A stretch of DNA of 64,000 bases. Origin: Pseudoflavonifractor sp. 524-17 (GTDB lineage: Bacteria > Bacillota > Clostridia > Oscillospirales > Oscillospiraceae). Under the pieces are notes generated by a model. It worked only from the letters and a program-made list of their open reading frames with translations. It did no database searches and was not told where the DNA came from. Location: contig NZ_QWEK01000004.1 in assembly GCF_009935845.1 (NCBI RefSeq), forward strand, positions 1-64,000, read 5' to 3'. Position 1 is the first letter of the stretch. Each line of letters starts with the position of its first letter. The position numbers and the translations under genes are program-made. Shown one piece after another: positions 6,923-15,230 of this stretch.

Positions 6923-9156
6923 TCATCAAAAAAATGACTGCCACCTTTGGCCGGCTCCAGAATGAGACCTTGGAGCTGGGGCCCGGCCTCACCGTCATCC
7001 AGGCCCCCAACGAGGGGGGGAAATCCACCTGGTCCGCCTTCATCCGGGCCATGCTCTACGGCATACCCACCAAGGAGCGGGACCGCCAGAACTTTATTGC
7101 GGAGAAAAACCGCTACCAGCCCTGGAGCGGCGCGCCGATGGAGGGAGCCATGGAGATCCGGTGGCAGGGCCAGGAGCTCCTTCTCCGCCGCAGTCAGAAC
7201 CGCACCGTCCCCTTTGGAAAATGCGAGGTGGCAGACCCGCGCACCGGGGAGGCCGTCCCCGGCTTCACCGGGGAGAACGTGGGGGAGCTGCTCACCGGCG
7301 CCCCCCGGGAGGTCTTTGAGCGCTCCGCCTTTGTGGGCCAGGGCGCGGCTGCCGTGGACGGCGCTCCCGCCCTGGAAAAGCGGATCTCCGCGCTGGTCTC
7401 CTCCGGGGAGGAGGACGTGTCCTACTCCCAGGTGGAGCGCCGCCTCCGGGACTGGCTCAACCGGCGCAGGCACAACCGCACCGGCCTCATCCCCAAGCTG
7501 GAGAGCGCCCTGGACCAGCTCAACGGCACCCTGGCCCGGCAGAGCAGGGCCCACCGCTCCGCCCAGGAGGCGCAGCGGGCCCTGCGGGCGCTGGAGGAGG
7601 AGCATGCCCTTCTCACCCAGGAGCTGGCCGCCCACAAATTCGCCGCGGAACAGCAGCGCCGCGCCGCCTGGGAGCAGGCCCAGGGAGAGCTGGCTCAGGC
7701 CCGGGCCGAAGAGACCCGCCTCCAAGGCGAGCTGTGCCGGGACGGCGCTCCTCCCAGCCGGGAGGCCCTGCGCACTGTGCAGGAGGGGCTCAACGAGCTG
7801 CGGGCCCTGGACCGGGAGCACCGGACGGGGGAGGACAGCCTCTCCGCCGCCCAAGAGGGCCTTTCCGCCGCCCAGGCTGTCCTTGAGGACTCCATCTTCC
7901 GCGGCCTCTCCCCGGAGCAGGCCCGCGCCCAGGCTCAGACCGACGCCGACGCCGCCCAGGCGCAGCCCCCCGCCGCCGGGCCCAGTCCCGTCTTGGGGGT
8001 TGTTCTGCTGATTGCGGGGCTGCTGTGCGCCGCGGCCGGCGTCCTGGTTGACCCTCTGTTCTTCCTCCCCGGGGCGGCGGCCCTGGTTGGGGGCGGGGCG
8101 GCGTTTCTTATCAGCAGCCGGCGGCGCAGCGCCCTCCAGGATTTTCTGGACGGACAGCAGGAAATTCTGGACCGCTACGGGGTGGATTCCCCCAACGCCA
8201 TCCTGTCTCTGGCCAAAGACTACGCCGGGGACTGGGTCCGCGCCCAGGAGGCGGAGCGCGCTCTGGTCCGCGCCCAGCAGGACCGCCAGCAGCGCAATCA
8301 GCGGCGGGAGCAGCTGGCGGGCTCCATCACCCGCTCCCTGGACGGCTTCGGCGCGGGTCTGAAGGACGTGATCACCCTCTCCGCCGCCATCTCCCGCGCC
8401 CTGCTCCTCCAGGAAAAGCTGGAGCAGGCCGTCATCCGCCGGGAGGGGGCGGAAAAGCTGGCCCAGCGCCTGCCTGCCCCCCAGGATTTGCCCCGCCCCG
8501 GCGATCTCACCCCCCGGTACGACGCCGCCTACACCGCCGCCCGGCTCACCGCCGTGGAGGGGGAGATGTCCCGGCTGCGCAGCGTACTGGCTACCGCCCA
8601 GGGGGAGCTGAACACCCTTGGAGACCCGGACGAGACCATAGAGCAGCAGGAACAGCTCCAGGAGGAGCTGGACCGCCGCCGGGGGGAGTACGATTCCCTC
8701 TCCCTGGCCCTGGAGGGGCTGGAGGAGGCCCGGCGGGATATGCAGTCCCGGTTCGCCCCCGCCCTCAACGACCGGGCCGGCGCTCTGATGGCCTCTCTCA
8801 CCGGGGGAAAGTACGATAAGGTGCTCCTCACCCAGGAGTTTGACGCTTTGGCCAGCGAGGCGGACACCGTCCTCCCCCGCCGGGTGCTCACCCTGTCCCG
8901 GGGCGCCGCCGACCAGCTCTATCTGGCGGTGCGCCTGGCCATCTGCGAGCTGGCCCTCCCACTGGACGACCCCGCCCCCCTCATTCTGGACGACGCCCTG
9001 GCCAATTTTGACGACGCCCGCATGGCCCTGGCTCTGGACGCCCTCCAGGCCCTGGCCCAGACCAGGCAGGTCCTCCTCTTCACCTGCCACAGCCGGGAGG
9101 CGGACTACCTGGCGGACACCCCGGCGGTCAAAATCCACTTGGATTCGCAGCCGTAA
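6919..9156 (+). CDS. YhaN-like SMC-type AAA ATPase
   Basis: A 745-residue Rad50/SbcC-like ATPase partner of the preceding nuclease. The Walker A segment APNEGGKST is at residues 29-37. Long coiled-coil stretches occupy about residues 190-340 and 410-640. Between them lies a hydrophobic hairpin (about 358-400, two Gly/Ala/Leu-rich membrane segments separated by a short Pro-containing turn), which distinguishes YhaN-type proteins from soluble SbcC. Near the C-terminus are a signature-like LSRGAADQLYLAVRLA and the Walker B LILDDALANFDD (around residue 687). The ATG overlaps the stop of the nuclease gene. Its strong GC bias creates a long antisense open frame that is not considered real. Confidence 0.88.
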   Translation: MIIKKMTATFGRLQNETLELGPGLTVIQAPNEGGKSTWSAFIRAMLYGIPTKERDRQNFIAEKNRYQPWSGAPMEGAMEIRWQGQELLLRRSQNRTVPFGKCEVADPRTGEAVPGFTGENVGELLTGAPREVFERSAFVGQGAAAVDGAPALEKRISALVSSGEEDVSYSQVERRLRDWLNRRRHNRTGLIPKLESALDQLNGTLARQSRAHRSAQEAQRALRALEEEHALLTQELAAHKFAAEQQRRAAWEQAQGELAQARAEETRLQGELCRDGAPPSREALRTVQEGLNELRALDREHRTGEDSLSAAQEGLSAAQAVLEDSIFRGLSPEQARAQAQTDADAAQAQPPAAGPSPVLGVVLLIAGLLCAAAGVLVDPLFFLPGAAALVGGGAAFLISSRRRSALQDFLDGQQEILDRYGVDSPNAILSLAKDYAGDWVRAQEAERALVRAQQDRQQRNQRREQLAGSITRSLDGFGAGLKDVITLSAAISRALLLQEKLEQAVIRREGAEKLAQRLPAPQDLPRPGDLTPRYDAAYTAARLTAVEGEMSRLRSVLATAQGELNTLGDPDETIEQQEQLQEELDRRRGEYDSLSLALEGLEEARRDMQSRFAPALNDRAGALMASLTGGKYDKVLLTQEFDALASEADTVLPRRVLTLSRGAADQLYLAVRLAICELALPLDDPAPLILDDALANFDDARMALALDALQALAQTRQVLLFTCHSREADYLADTPAVKIHLDSQP

Positions 9157-9190
9157 CGTGACATGATGTGAGAAAGAGGAGGTGCCCTCT

Positions 9191-9772
9191 ATGGATGAGC
9201 AGACCACCGCCCACCCCAAAAATCTGACCCGGGGACAGGCTTTGCGGCTGGACCTCTACTTTTGGCTTCAGGCCCTCGCCATCGCCCTGGTGACGCTGAT
9301 TGTCCTCTTTACCACGGTGGGCCGGGTCATCAGCGTGGACGGGAACTCCATGGTCCCCACCCTCCACCACATGGACCTGCTCCTCCTCCAGAGCGCAGGG
9401 TACACCCCCCGTCAGAACGACGTGGTGGTCCTCACCAAGCCATTCGGCGGGGTGGACGGCCCCATCGTCAAGCGGGTCATCGCTGTGGGCGGACAGACGG
9501 TGGACATCGACTACACCTCCGGCGCCGTCGCCGTGGACGGCCAGGTGCTGGACGAGTACTACCTCAACGAGCCCATGGAGCCTCCCAGCAATCCCTACGC
9601 CGCCGTCACCTCCCTCACCGTCCCCGAGGGGTGCATCTTCGTCATGGGGGACAACCGCAACCACTCCTCCGACAGCCGGGACGCCCGCCTGGGGGTGATT
9701 GACCAGCGCTGTGTCCTGGGCCGGGCGGTGCTCATCGTCCTCCCCCTCCGGGATTTCGGACCCATCCGCTAG
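9191..9772 (+). CDS. lepB: signal peptidase I
   Basis: A 193-residue type I signal peptidase that removes signal peptides from exported proteins at the outer face of the membrane. One N-terminal membrane anchor (about residues 22-43), the catalytic Ser53 in GNSMVPTL, the catalytic Lys94 in VKRVIAVGG, and box E MGDNRNHSSDSRD are all present. ATG 9191 is chosen over GTG 9182 because AGGAGG (9177-9182) ends 8 bases before it. It is placed directly before an SLH-domain exported protein, which would be a substrate, although a separate promoter separates them. Confidence 0.95.
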   Translation: MDEQTTAHPKNLTRGQALRLDLYFWLQALAIALVTLIVLFTTVGRVISVDGNSMVPTLHHMDLLLLQSAGYTPRQNDVVVLTKPFGGVDGPIVKRVIAVGGQTVDIDYTSGAVAVDGQVLDEYYLNEPMEPPSNPYAAVTSLTVPEGCIFVMGDNRNHSSDSRDARLGVIDQRCVLGRAVLIVLPLRDFGPIR

Positions 9773-9800
9773 GAAAAAACAAAAAATTTTTCCAAACCCC

Positions 9801-9829
9801 TTGACAATATATATATATATATATATGAT
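9801..9829 (+). promoter_or_regulatory. promoter with (AT)10 spacer, candidate phase-variable switch
   Basis: TTGACA at 9801-9806 and TATGAT at 9824-9829 with a 17-base spacer made entirely of an (AT)10 tract (9807-9826). Each gained or lost AT unit would change the spacer by 2 bases, from the optimal 17 to 15 or 19, and so switch expression. In this assembly the spacing is the ON-like length. It lies 80 bases before a surface-layer type protein gene. Confidence 0.7.
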
Positions 9830-9908
9830 ATATTTTACGAAAACTTGTGCAGTATGACGGTTTTCTTACTTTCTGCCTGTGCAAGACTGTAAAAAGGAGT
9901 GTTTTGGA

Positions 9909-11180
9909 ATGAAACAGCGTGTTCTCTCCCTGGCACTGGCGCTGGCCCTGTGCCTGTCCTTCGTCCCGGCCGCCTCCGCCGCGGCAGGGCTGGACAATTT
10001 CACCAAGTCCAACCCCTACACCCCCGGTCAGTTTACCGACGTCCCCGCCGACGCCTGGTTCGCCGGAGCGGTCCAGGCCGCCTACGAGTACGGCCTGATG
10101 CAGGGCCCCAGCGCCACCCTGTTCAACGTAACCGGCAACGTGACCATCGGCGAGACCATTGTCATCGCCAGCCGTCTCCACGCCGCCTATCAGGGGGAGG
10201 GCTTCGTCTTTGAGCCCGGCGACCCCTGGTACCAGCCCTATGTGGACTACGCCGCCGCCAACGGCATCGCCGGGGGCTATCCCGACTACTCCCCCGCCAT
10301 CAGCCGGGCCGCCTTCGCCATGATCCTCACCAACGCCCTCCCCGAGGAGGCCCTGGCCCCCATCAACAGCGTGGAGGAGAACGCCATTCCCGACATCCCC
10401 TCCGACGCCAACTATCACGACGCGGTTTACCGCCTGTACCGGGCGGGGGTGATCTCCGGCACCAACGCCGCCGGTTTCTTTGCCCCCAACAACAAGATCA
10501 CCCGCTCCGAGGTGGCTGTGATCCTGTCCGCCATGGTGGACCCCGCCCTGCGCAAGAGCTTTTCCATGAAGGCGGTGGTCAACCCCACAGGCCTGTCCAT
10601 CAGCTCCGGCAGCGTTAATCTCACCACCGGGGACACCCAGCAGCTCACCGCCACGGCTTCCCCGGTGAATACCACCCTGCCCATCACCTGGAGCAGCGAC
10701 AACACCGCCGTGGCCACGGTGTCCGCCAACGGCCTGGTCACCGGCGTCAGCGCCGGCACCGCCACGGTCACCGCCCAGTGCGGCAGCTTTACCGCCAAGG
10801 CTGCGGTCACCGTCACCCGCAAGCCGCCCCTGTCCATGGAGCCCACCGGCTTCTATTACAAGCGCAACAGCGTGAACGGCATCACCCTGTCTGTGGATAT
10901 CCGCAATCACAGCGGCAAGACCGTCAACTACTACACCTTTAACCTGTCCTTCCTGGACCCCATCGGCAACCCCGCTGTGGACGAGATCACCTATAAGAGC
11001 ACCAAGCGGGTGCGCTATGTGGGCCCCATCGCCCCCAACCGCAGCCTGCTGTGTTACACGCTGGTGGGCTATATCCCTGCCTGCGGCGGCATCCGCATCG
11101 ACTCCATTGAGCTGGAGTACGCCGACGGCACCAAGGAGACCGTGCCCTACAACAAGACCACCACCCGGCAGATGCGCTGA
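9909..11180 (+). CDS. S-layer homology domain protein with Big_2 domain
   Basis: A 423-residue exported protein. Signal peptide at residues 1-26 (basic start, Leu/Ala core, AASAAA cleavage region). Three SLH-type repeats cover about 35-215: they start FTDVPADAWFAGAV, DPWYQPYVDYAAANG and IPDIPSDANYHDAVY, and would bind secondary cell-wall polymer. A bacterial Ig-like Big_2 domain follows (about 220-310: LTTGDTQQLTATASP, ITWSSDNTAVATV, GTATVT). The last 105 residues are an unassigned beta-rich domain. The start ATG 9909 follows AAAGGAG; an in-frame ATG at 9879 would spoil the signal peptide. Expression may be phase-variable through the repeat in its promoter. Confidence 0.9.
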   Translation: MKQRVLSLALALALCLSFVPAASAAAGLDNFTKSNPYTPGQFTDVPADAWFAGAVQAAYEYGLMQGPSATLFNVTGNVTIGETIVIASRLHAAYQGEGFVFEPGDPWYQPYVDYAAANGIAGGYPDYSPAISRAAFAMILTNALPEEALAPINSVEENAIPDIPSDANYHDAVYRLYRAGVISGTNAAGFFAPNNKITRSEVAVILSAMVDPALRKSFSMKAVVNPTGLSISSGSVNLTTGDTQQLTATASPVNTTLPITWSSDNTAVATVSANGLVTGVSAGTATVTAQCGSFTAKAAVTVTRKPPLSMEPTGFYYKRNSVNGITLSVDIRNHSGKTVNYYTFNLSFLDPIGNPAVDEITYKSTKRVRYVGPIAPNRSLLCYTLVGYIPACGGIRIDSIELEYADGTKETVPYNKTTTRQMR

Positions 11181-11215
11181 TCCCCTTCTTCCGCCCAAAG
11201 GCGGGAAACTTTTGA

Positions 11216-11244
11216 TTGACAAGTACAGAAAAACCTTTTACAAT
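11216..11244 (+). promoter_or_regulatory. promoter of the thiamine operon
   Basis: TTGACA at 11216-11221, a 17-base spacer and TACAAT at 11239-11244, placed immediately before the TPP riboswitch. Confidence 0.85.
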
Positions 11245-11251
11245 AGGCCGT

Positions 11252-11335
11252 GCAAGGGAGCTTCCGCGAGGAGGCTGAGAGGAGGGGTCAGTCCCTCGAC
11301 CTTACCTGATGTGGGTAATGCCAACGTAGGGACGC
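11252..11335 (+). promoter_or_regulatory. TPP (THI-box) riboswitch
   Basis: The conserved THI-element landmarks are present in order: GGGAGC near 11256, CTGAGAGG at 11275, ACCTGAT at 11304-11310 and TAATGCCAACGTAGGGA at 11315-11331. Binding of thiamine pyrophosphate should favour the terminator at 11403-11430 and shut off the downstream salvage operon. Confidence 0.97.
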
Positions 11336-11402
11336 GGCACAAAGCGGCATATGCGCAGTCTCCCCGTTCCGGGGAGCGCCATTAGGATGTATGCTTGAAG
11401 CG

Positions 11403-11434
11403 GGAGGTCCCCATGGGGACCTCCTGTTTTGTTT
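11403..11434 (+). terminator. riboswitch-controlled terminator
   Basis: GGAGGTCCCC and GGGGACCTCC form a 10-base-pair hairpin (11403-11424) followed by TGTTTTGTTTT, between the TPP aptamer and thiD. This is the expected expression platform for transcription attenuation. Confidence 0.85.
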
Positions 11435-11466
11435 TGCGCCCCGGAACACGAGAAAGGACGTGGACC

Positions 11467-12264
11467 GTGAAAAAAGTACTTACCATCGCAGGCAGCGACT
11501 CCAGCGGCGGGGCCGGGATTCAGGCCGACCTGAAGACCATGACCAGCCTGGGGGTGTACGGCATGAGCGCCGTCACCGCCCTCACCGCCCAGAATACCAC
11601 CGGGGTGTACGGCGTGCTGGAGGCCGCGCCGGAGTTCGTCGCCCTCCAGCTGGACTGTATCTTTCAGGACATCCGCCCCGACGCGGTGAAAATCGGCATG
11701 GTGTCCAGCGGGGAGATTATCCGGGTCATCGCCGCCAAGCTGCGGGCGTTCGGCGCGGAGCACATTGTGGTAGACCCGGTCATGGTGGCCACCAGCGGCA
11801 GCAGCCTGATGCAGGACTCCGCCCTGGCCGCCCTGACGGGGGAGCTCTTCCCTCTGGCTGAGGTCATCACCCCCAACCTGCCGGAGGCCCAGCGGCTTTG
11901 CGGCTTCGCCATCGGGGGGGAGGCGGATATGCTCCGCGCCGCCGCCGCCATTGGGGAACAGGTCCCCGGCGGCGTGCTCCTCAAGGGGGGACACCTGACA
12001 GACACCGCCGACGACCTGCTCTGGCTGGAGGGCCAGGCCCACTGGTTCCGCGCCCGCCGGGTGGACAACCCCAACAACCACGGCTCCGGCTGTACCCTCT
12101 CCTCCGCCATCGCCTCCTTTTTAGCGCTGGGGTATCCCCTGCCTGAGGCGATGGACAAGGCCAAGACCTATATTACTGCCTGCATAGAGGCCCAGTTGGA
12201 CTTAGGGGCGGGGAGCGGCCCGCTGAAGCACAACTACGCCATCGCGGAAGGAGGCGCCCTGTGA
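11467..12264 (+). CDS. thiD: hydroxymethylpyrimidine/phosphomethylpyrimidine kinase
   Basis: A 265-residue ribokinase-fold enzyme that phosphorylates HMP and HMP-phosphate to HMP-diphosphate for thiamine synthesis. Landmarks: TIAGSDSSGGAGIQADLKT at the N-terminus, VVDPVMVATSG in the middle, LLKGGH, and the anion-hole/catalytic NNHGSGCTLSSAIA near residue 205. The start is GTG 11467 after AGAAAGGA; an in-frame ATG at 11395 lies inside the terminator leader and is rejected. First gene of the riboswitch operon. Its stop codon overlaps the next start. Confidence 0.95.
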   Translation: MKKVLTIAGSDSSGGAGIQADLKTMTSLGVYGMSAVTALTAQNTTGVYGVLEAAPEFVALQLDCIFQDIRPDAVKIGMVSSGEIIRVIAAKLRAFGAEHIVVDPVMVATSGSSLMQDSALAALTGELFPLAEVITPNLPEAQRLCGFAIGGEADMLRAAAAIGEQVPGGVLLKGGHLTDTADDLLWLEGQAHWFRARRVDNPNNHGSGCTLSSAIASFLALGYPLPEAMDKAKTYITACIEAQLDLGAGSGPLKHNYAIAEGGAL

Positions 12265-12563
12265 TGAACGCCAGCATTGCCATTCAGGTCCTGCCCCACG
12301 TCCAGGAGCAGGAGGCGACCCGCCGCATTGTGGACGCGGCCATTTCCCATCTCCGGGGCTCCGGCCTGCGCTGTGTGGTGGGCCCCTTTGAGACCACCCT
12401 GGAAGGGGATCTGGACCAGCTCATGGACCTGGTGAAGGACTGCCAGCGCATCTGTATCCAGGCCGGCGCCCCCAGCGTGATGAGCTACGTAAAGATCAGC
12501 TACAGGCCCTCCGGTGTGTGGACCATTGACGACAAAACGGGAAAATACCGGGAAAAGGAGTGA
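12264..12563 (+). CDS. thiamine-binding protein, MTH1187/YkoF-like (UPF0045)
   Basis: A 99-residue ferredoxin-like protein of the thiamine-binding MTH1187/YqgV family. It carries the typical pattern of a short beta-alpha-beta start (ASIAIQVLPH), the helix ending in GLRCVVGPFETTLEG, and the CQRICIQAGAPSVMSYVKIS strand. Family members bind thiamine or HMP and may deliver it to enzymes or transporters. AAGGAGG at 12248-12254 is 9 bases from ATG 12264; GTG 12261 is an equally possible start. It lies between thiD and thiW, in line with a role in HMP or thiamine handling. Confidence 0.82.
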   Translation: MNASIAIQVLPHVQEQEATRRIVDAAISHLRGSGLRCVVGPFETTLEGDLDQLMDLVKDCQRICIQAGAPSVMSYVKISYRPSGVWTIDDKTGKYREKE

Positions 12564-12567
12564 TTTT

Positions 12568-13119
12568 ATGCTATCCGCCGCGCAGGGACGGGCCGCCGTC
12601 CGGGGTCTGTCCGTCCGCAAAATGGTGCTGACCGCCATGCTGGCCTGTCTGGGCTTTGTGCTGTCCACCTTTGTCTACTTTCCCTCCATGGCCCCCTTTC
12701 AGCACTTCTGCAATGTGATGGGGGCGGTGTTTCTGGGGCCTTACTACAATTTCACCGCCGCACTGCTCACCGGCCTGATGCGGATGCTCCACGGCCGCAC
12801 CATCCAGGCGGTGGTGGGGGCGGTGTTCGGGGCCTTTCTGTCCGGGCTGGCGTATCAGAAGCTGCCGGAGAAGGCCCCCTTCTCCCTCCAGCTGGGCGGG
12901 GCCCTGGCCGGGGAGGTCTTCGGCACCGGCTTCCTCAGCGCCATGGCCGCCTATCCCCTGATGCGCCTGTTTTACAGCCTGCCCAGGCACTCCCCCTTCT
13001 ACTATATCCCCTTCTACGCCCCCTCCTCCCTGCTGGGGGGCCTGATGGCCTGCGCCGTGCTGGTGATCCTCAGGCGCTCCGGCGCCCTGGACCGGATGCT
13101 GGTCCAGCTGAGCCGGTAA
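12568..13119 (+). CDS. thiW: ECF transporter S component ThiW
   Basis: A 183-residue integral membrane protein with five or six hydrophobic segments. The conserved blocks for ThiW are FPSMAPFQHFCNVMGAVFLGPYYN, LTGLMRML and the C-terminal FYIPFYAPSSLLGG-like region. ThiW is the substrate-binding subunit of an energy-coupling-factor transporter for hydroxyethylthiazole; it borrows the shared ECF ATPases, which are not in this window. The start ATG 12568 follows AAAAGGAG. It is directly followed by thiM, the kinase for the same thiazole. Confidence 0.9.
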   Translation: MLSAAQGRAAVRGLSVRKMVLTAMLACLGFVLSTFVYFPSMAPFQHFCNVMGAVFLGPYYNFTAALLTGLMRMLHGRTIQAVVGAVFGAFLSGLAYQKLPEKAPFSLQLGGALAGEVFGTGFLSAMAAYPLMRLFYSLPRHSPFYYIPFYAPSSLLGGLMACAVLVILRRSGALDRMLVQLSR

Positions 13120-13131
13120 GGGGGGCGGAGC

Positions 13132-13959
13132 ATGGACTTTGCCTCTTATCTCCAGGCCGTCCGGGATCGGGCGCCCCTGGTCCAGTGCATCACCAATTTT
13201 GTCACGGTCAACGACTGCGCCAACATCATCCTCGCCGCCGGCGGCTCCCCCACCATGGCCCACGATATCCGGGAGGCGGAGGAGGCGGTGGCCGGGGCGC
13301 AGGCCCTGGTGCTCAACCTGGGGGCCATTGAGGACGTCCCCGCCATGCGCCTGGCGGGAAAGCGGGCCAACGCCCTGGGCATCCCCGTAGTGCTGGACCC
13401 GGTGGCCGCCGGGGTCACCGCCCTGCGCCGGTCCGCCAGCGCCCTGCTGCTGGAGGAGATCCGTTTTTCCGTCATCCGGGGCAACGCCTCGGAGATCAAG
13501 GCCCTGGCCCAGGGGGGATCCGGGGGCAGCGGGGTGGACGCCGCCGCGGTGGACGCGGTGACAGAGGACGCCCTTCCCCAGGCCGCCGCCATGGCCAAGG
13601 AACTGGCCCGCCGGACAGGGGCGGTGATCGCCCTGTCCGGCCCCATAGACCTTATTACTGACGGATCCGCCGTGGTCCTGCTGCGCAACGGCTGTCCCAC
13701 CATGGCCCGGATCACCGGCAGCGGCTGTATGCTCACCGCCCTGATGGGCGCTTTCTGCGCCGCCGCCCCGGGGAACCCCTTTGGGGCAGCGGTGTCCGCC
13801 GCCGCCGCCATGGGAGTTGCGGGAGAGCGGGCCGAGGCGCGCCGCCTGCAAAACGGCACAGGAAACGCCGCCTTCCGGTGCGATCTCATCGACAGTATTT
13901 TTAATCTCACCGGAGCACAGCTCACGCAGGAGGTACGCTATGAAATTTACCAGGGATGA
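13132..13959 (+). CDS. thiM: hydroxyethylthiazole kinase
   Basis: A 275-residue ribokinase-fold enzyme that phosphorylates salvaged 4-methyl-5-(2-hydroxyethyl)thiazole. Conserved parts are PLVQCITNFVTVNDCAN, AGGSPTMAHD, VLDPVAAG, VIRGNASEI and the catalytic ARITGSGCMLTALMG. It begins 12 bases after thiW with GGGGCGGAG as ribosome binding site and overlaps the start of thiE by 20 bases. Confidence 0.97.
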   Translation: MDFASYLQAVRDRAPLVQCITNFVTVNDCANIILAAGGSPTMAHDIREAEEAVAGAQALVLNLGAIEDVPAMRLAGKRANALGIPVVLDPVAAGVTALRRSASALLLEEIRFSVIRGNASEIKALAQGGSGGSGVDAAAVDAVTEDALPQAAAMAKELARRTGAVIALSGPIDLITDGSAVVLLRNGCPTMARITGSGCMLTALMGAFCAAAPGNPFGAAVSAAAAMGVAGERAEARRLQNGTGNAAFRCDLIDSIFNLTGAQLTQEVRYEIYQG

Positions 13960-14599
13960 ACTGAGACGGGCTATGCTGCTCTACGCCGTCACCGACCGGT
14001 CCTGGCTGGGGGAGCGCGCCCTGGAACAGGACGCCCAGGCGGTGCTGCGAGGGGGCGCCACCTTTTTGCAGCTCCGGGAGAAGAACCTGGACCGGGATGC
14101 CTTCTTGGCGGAGGCAATCCAGCTGCGCGCCCTGGCACAGCGGTATCACGTGCCCTTCGTGGTCAACGACAGCATTGAGATCGCCCAGGCCTGTGGGGCG
14201 GACGGGGTCCATGTGGGCCAGTCCGATCTTGTGGGAAAGGATGTCCGCTCCCTCATCGGGCCGGACCGGATTCTGGGCATCTCCGCCAACACGGTGGACA
14301 CCGCCCTGGCCGCCCAGGCGGCGGGGGCGGACTACATCGGGGTGGGCGCGGTCTTCGGCACCGCCACCAAGCGGGACGCCAAGTCCCTCTCCCTGCCCCA
14401 GCTGCGGGCCGTCTGCGCTGCGGTGGACATTCCGGTGGTGGCCATCGGCGGCATTACCGCCGGCAACCTGCCCTCTCTGACCGGCAGCGGGGTGGACGGA
14501 GTGGCGGTGGTCTCCGCCCTCTTCGCCCAGCCCGACCCGGAAGAGGCCGCCCGCACCCTGCGGGCCCTGGCCCAAAGGATGGTGTCCGGCCATGGATAA
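13940..14599 (+). CDS. thiE: thiamine-phosphate synthase
   Basis: A 219-residue TIM-barrel enzyme that joins HMP-diphosphate and thiazole phosphate into thiamine monophosphate. Landmarks: LYAVTDRSWLG, LQLREKNLD, VPFVVNDSIEIA, GADGVHVGQSD, GISANTVDTALAA, DYIGVGAVFGTATK and VVAIGGITAGN. ATG 13940 is chosen for its AGGAGGT ribosome binding site; the frame is open further upstream inside thiM. It completes the ThiD-ThiM-ThiE salvage route. Confidence 0.97.
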   Translation: MKFTRDELRRAMLLYAVTDRSWLGERALEQDAQAVLRGGATFLQLREKNLDRDAFLAEAIQLRALAQRYHVPFVVNDSIEIAQACGADGVHVGQSDLVGKDVRSLIGPDRILGISANTVDTALAAQAAGADYIGVGAVFGTATKRDAKSLSLPQLRAVCAAVDIPVVAIGGITAGNLPSLTGSGVDGVAVVSALFAQPDPEEAARTLRALAQRMVSGHG

Positions 14600-15230
14600 G
14601 CGCTACGCCATTTTCGACATGGACGGCACACTGGTGGACTCCATGGGCTGGTGGCACCGGCTGGGCCAGGACTACCTGGAGTCCAGAGGCGTCCGCCCCA
14701 CCGCCGCCCAGCTCTCCCCACTGGGCCCCATGACCATGCTGGAGGGGGCCAGGTACTGCAAGGAGCTCTTCCGCCTCCCCGGCGACCCAGAGGACATGGC
14801 GGCGGAGATGCACGCCATGATGGACGATCACTACCGGCGGGACATCCCTCTGAAGCCAGGCGTCCTGGACTATCTGGCCAGTCTGAAAGACCGGGGGGCG
14901 CGCTGCTGCGTGGCCACCGCCACCGCCGCCCCCCTGGCCCGCGCCTGTCTGACCCGGCTGGGCGCGGCGGGATACTTTGACTTTCTCCTCAGCTGCGAGA
15001 CCACCGGCACAGGCAAGACCCGCCCGGACATCTATCTGGAGGCGGCCCGCCGTTTTGGCGCGGCGCCGGGGGACATCGCCGTCTTTGAGGACGCCTATTA
15101 CGCCGCCAAGACCGCCGCGGACGCCGGGTTTTACGTGGTGGGCGTCTTTGAGGAGGCCTACGCCCCGGACTGGGAGGCCCTCGCCGCCCTGGCCCGGGAG
15201 ACTGTTTTCGATTGGAGGACCGCCCTATGA
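14592..15230 (+). CDS. HAD-family phosphatase, candidate thiamine-phosphate phosphatase
   Basis: A 212-residue haloacid dehalogenase superfamily hydrolase (beta-phosphoglucomutase-like). Motif I FDMDGTLVDSM is at residues 8-18, a helical cap follows, motif II is VATATA, the Lys motif is in GTGKTRPDIYLEAA, and the acidic motif is VFEDAYYAAKTA. It overlaps thiE and tenA. Because the operon makes thiamine monophosphate, and HAD proteins in such operons can dephosphorylate thiamine phosphate or pyrimidine phosphates, that role is a reasonable inference but unproven. Confidence 0.85.
   Translation: MDKRYAIFDMDGTLVDSMGWWHRLGQDYLESRGVRPTAAQLSPLGPMTMLEGARYCKELFRLPGDPEDMAAEMHAMMDDHYRRDIPLKPGVLDYLASLKDRGARCCVATATAAPLARACLTRLGAAGYFDFLLSCETTGTGKTRPDIYLEAARRFGAAPGDIAVFEDAYYAAKTAADAGFYVVGVFEEAYAPDWEALAALARETVFDWRTAL

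Noticed and set aside
6721..9219. 832-codon minus-strand frame opposite the YhaN-like gene
   Set aside because: Shadow of a well-conserved ATPase; composition is Gly/Leu/Gln-rich without domains or ribosome binding site.
9807..9826. AT repeat as an origin or curved-DNA element
   Set aside because: It exactly fills the spacer of a consensus promoter; no DnaA boxes or other origin features are nearby.
12261..12263. GTG start for the thiamine-binding protein
   Set aside because: ATG 12264 has an equally good distance to AAGGAGG and is the stronger start codon; the difference is one residue.
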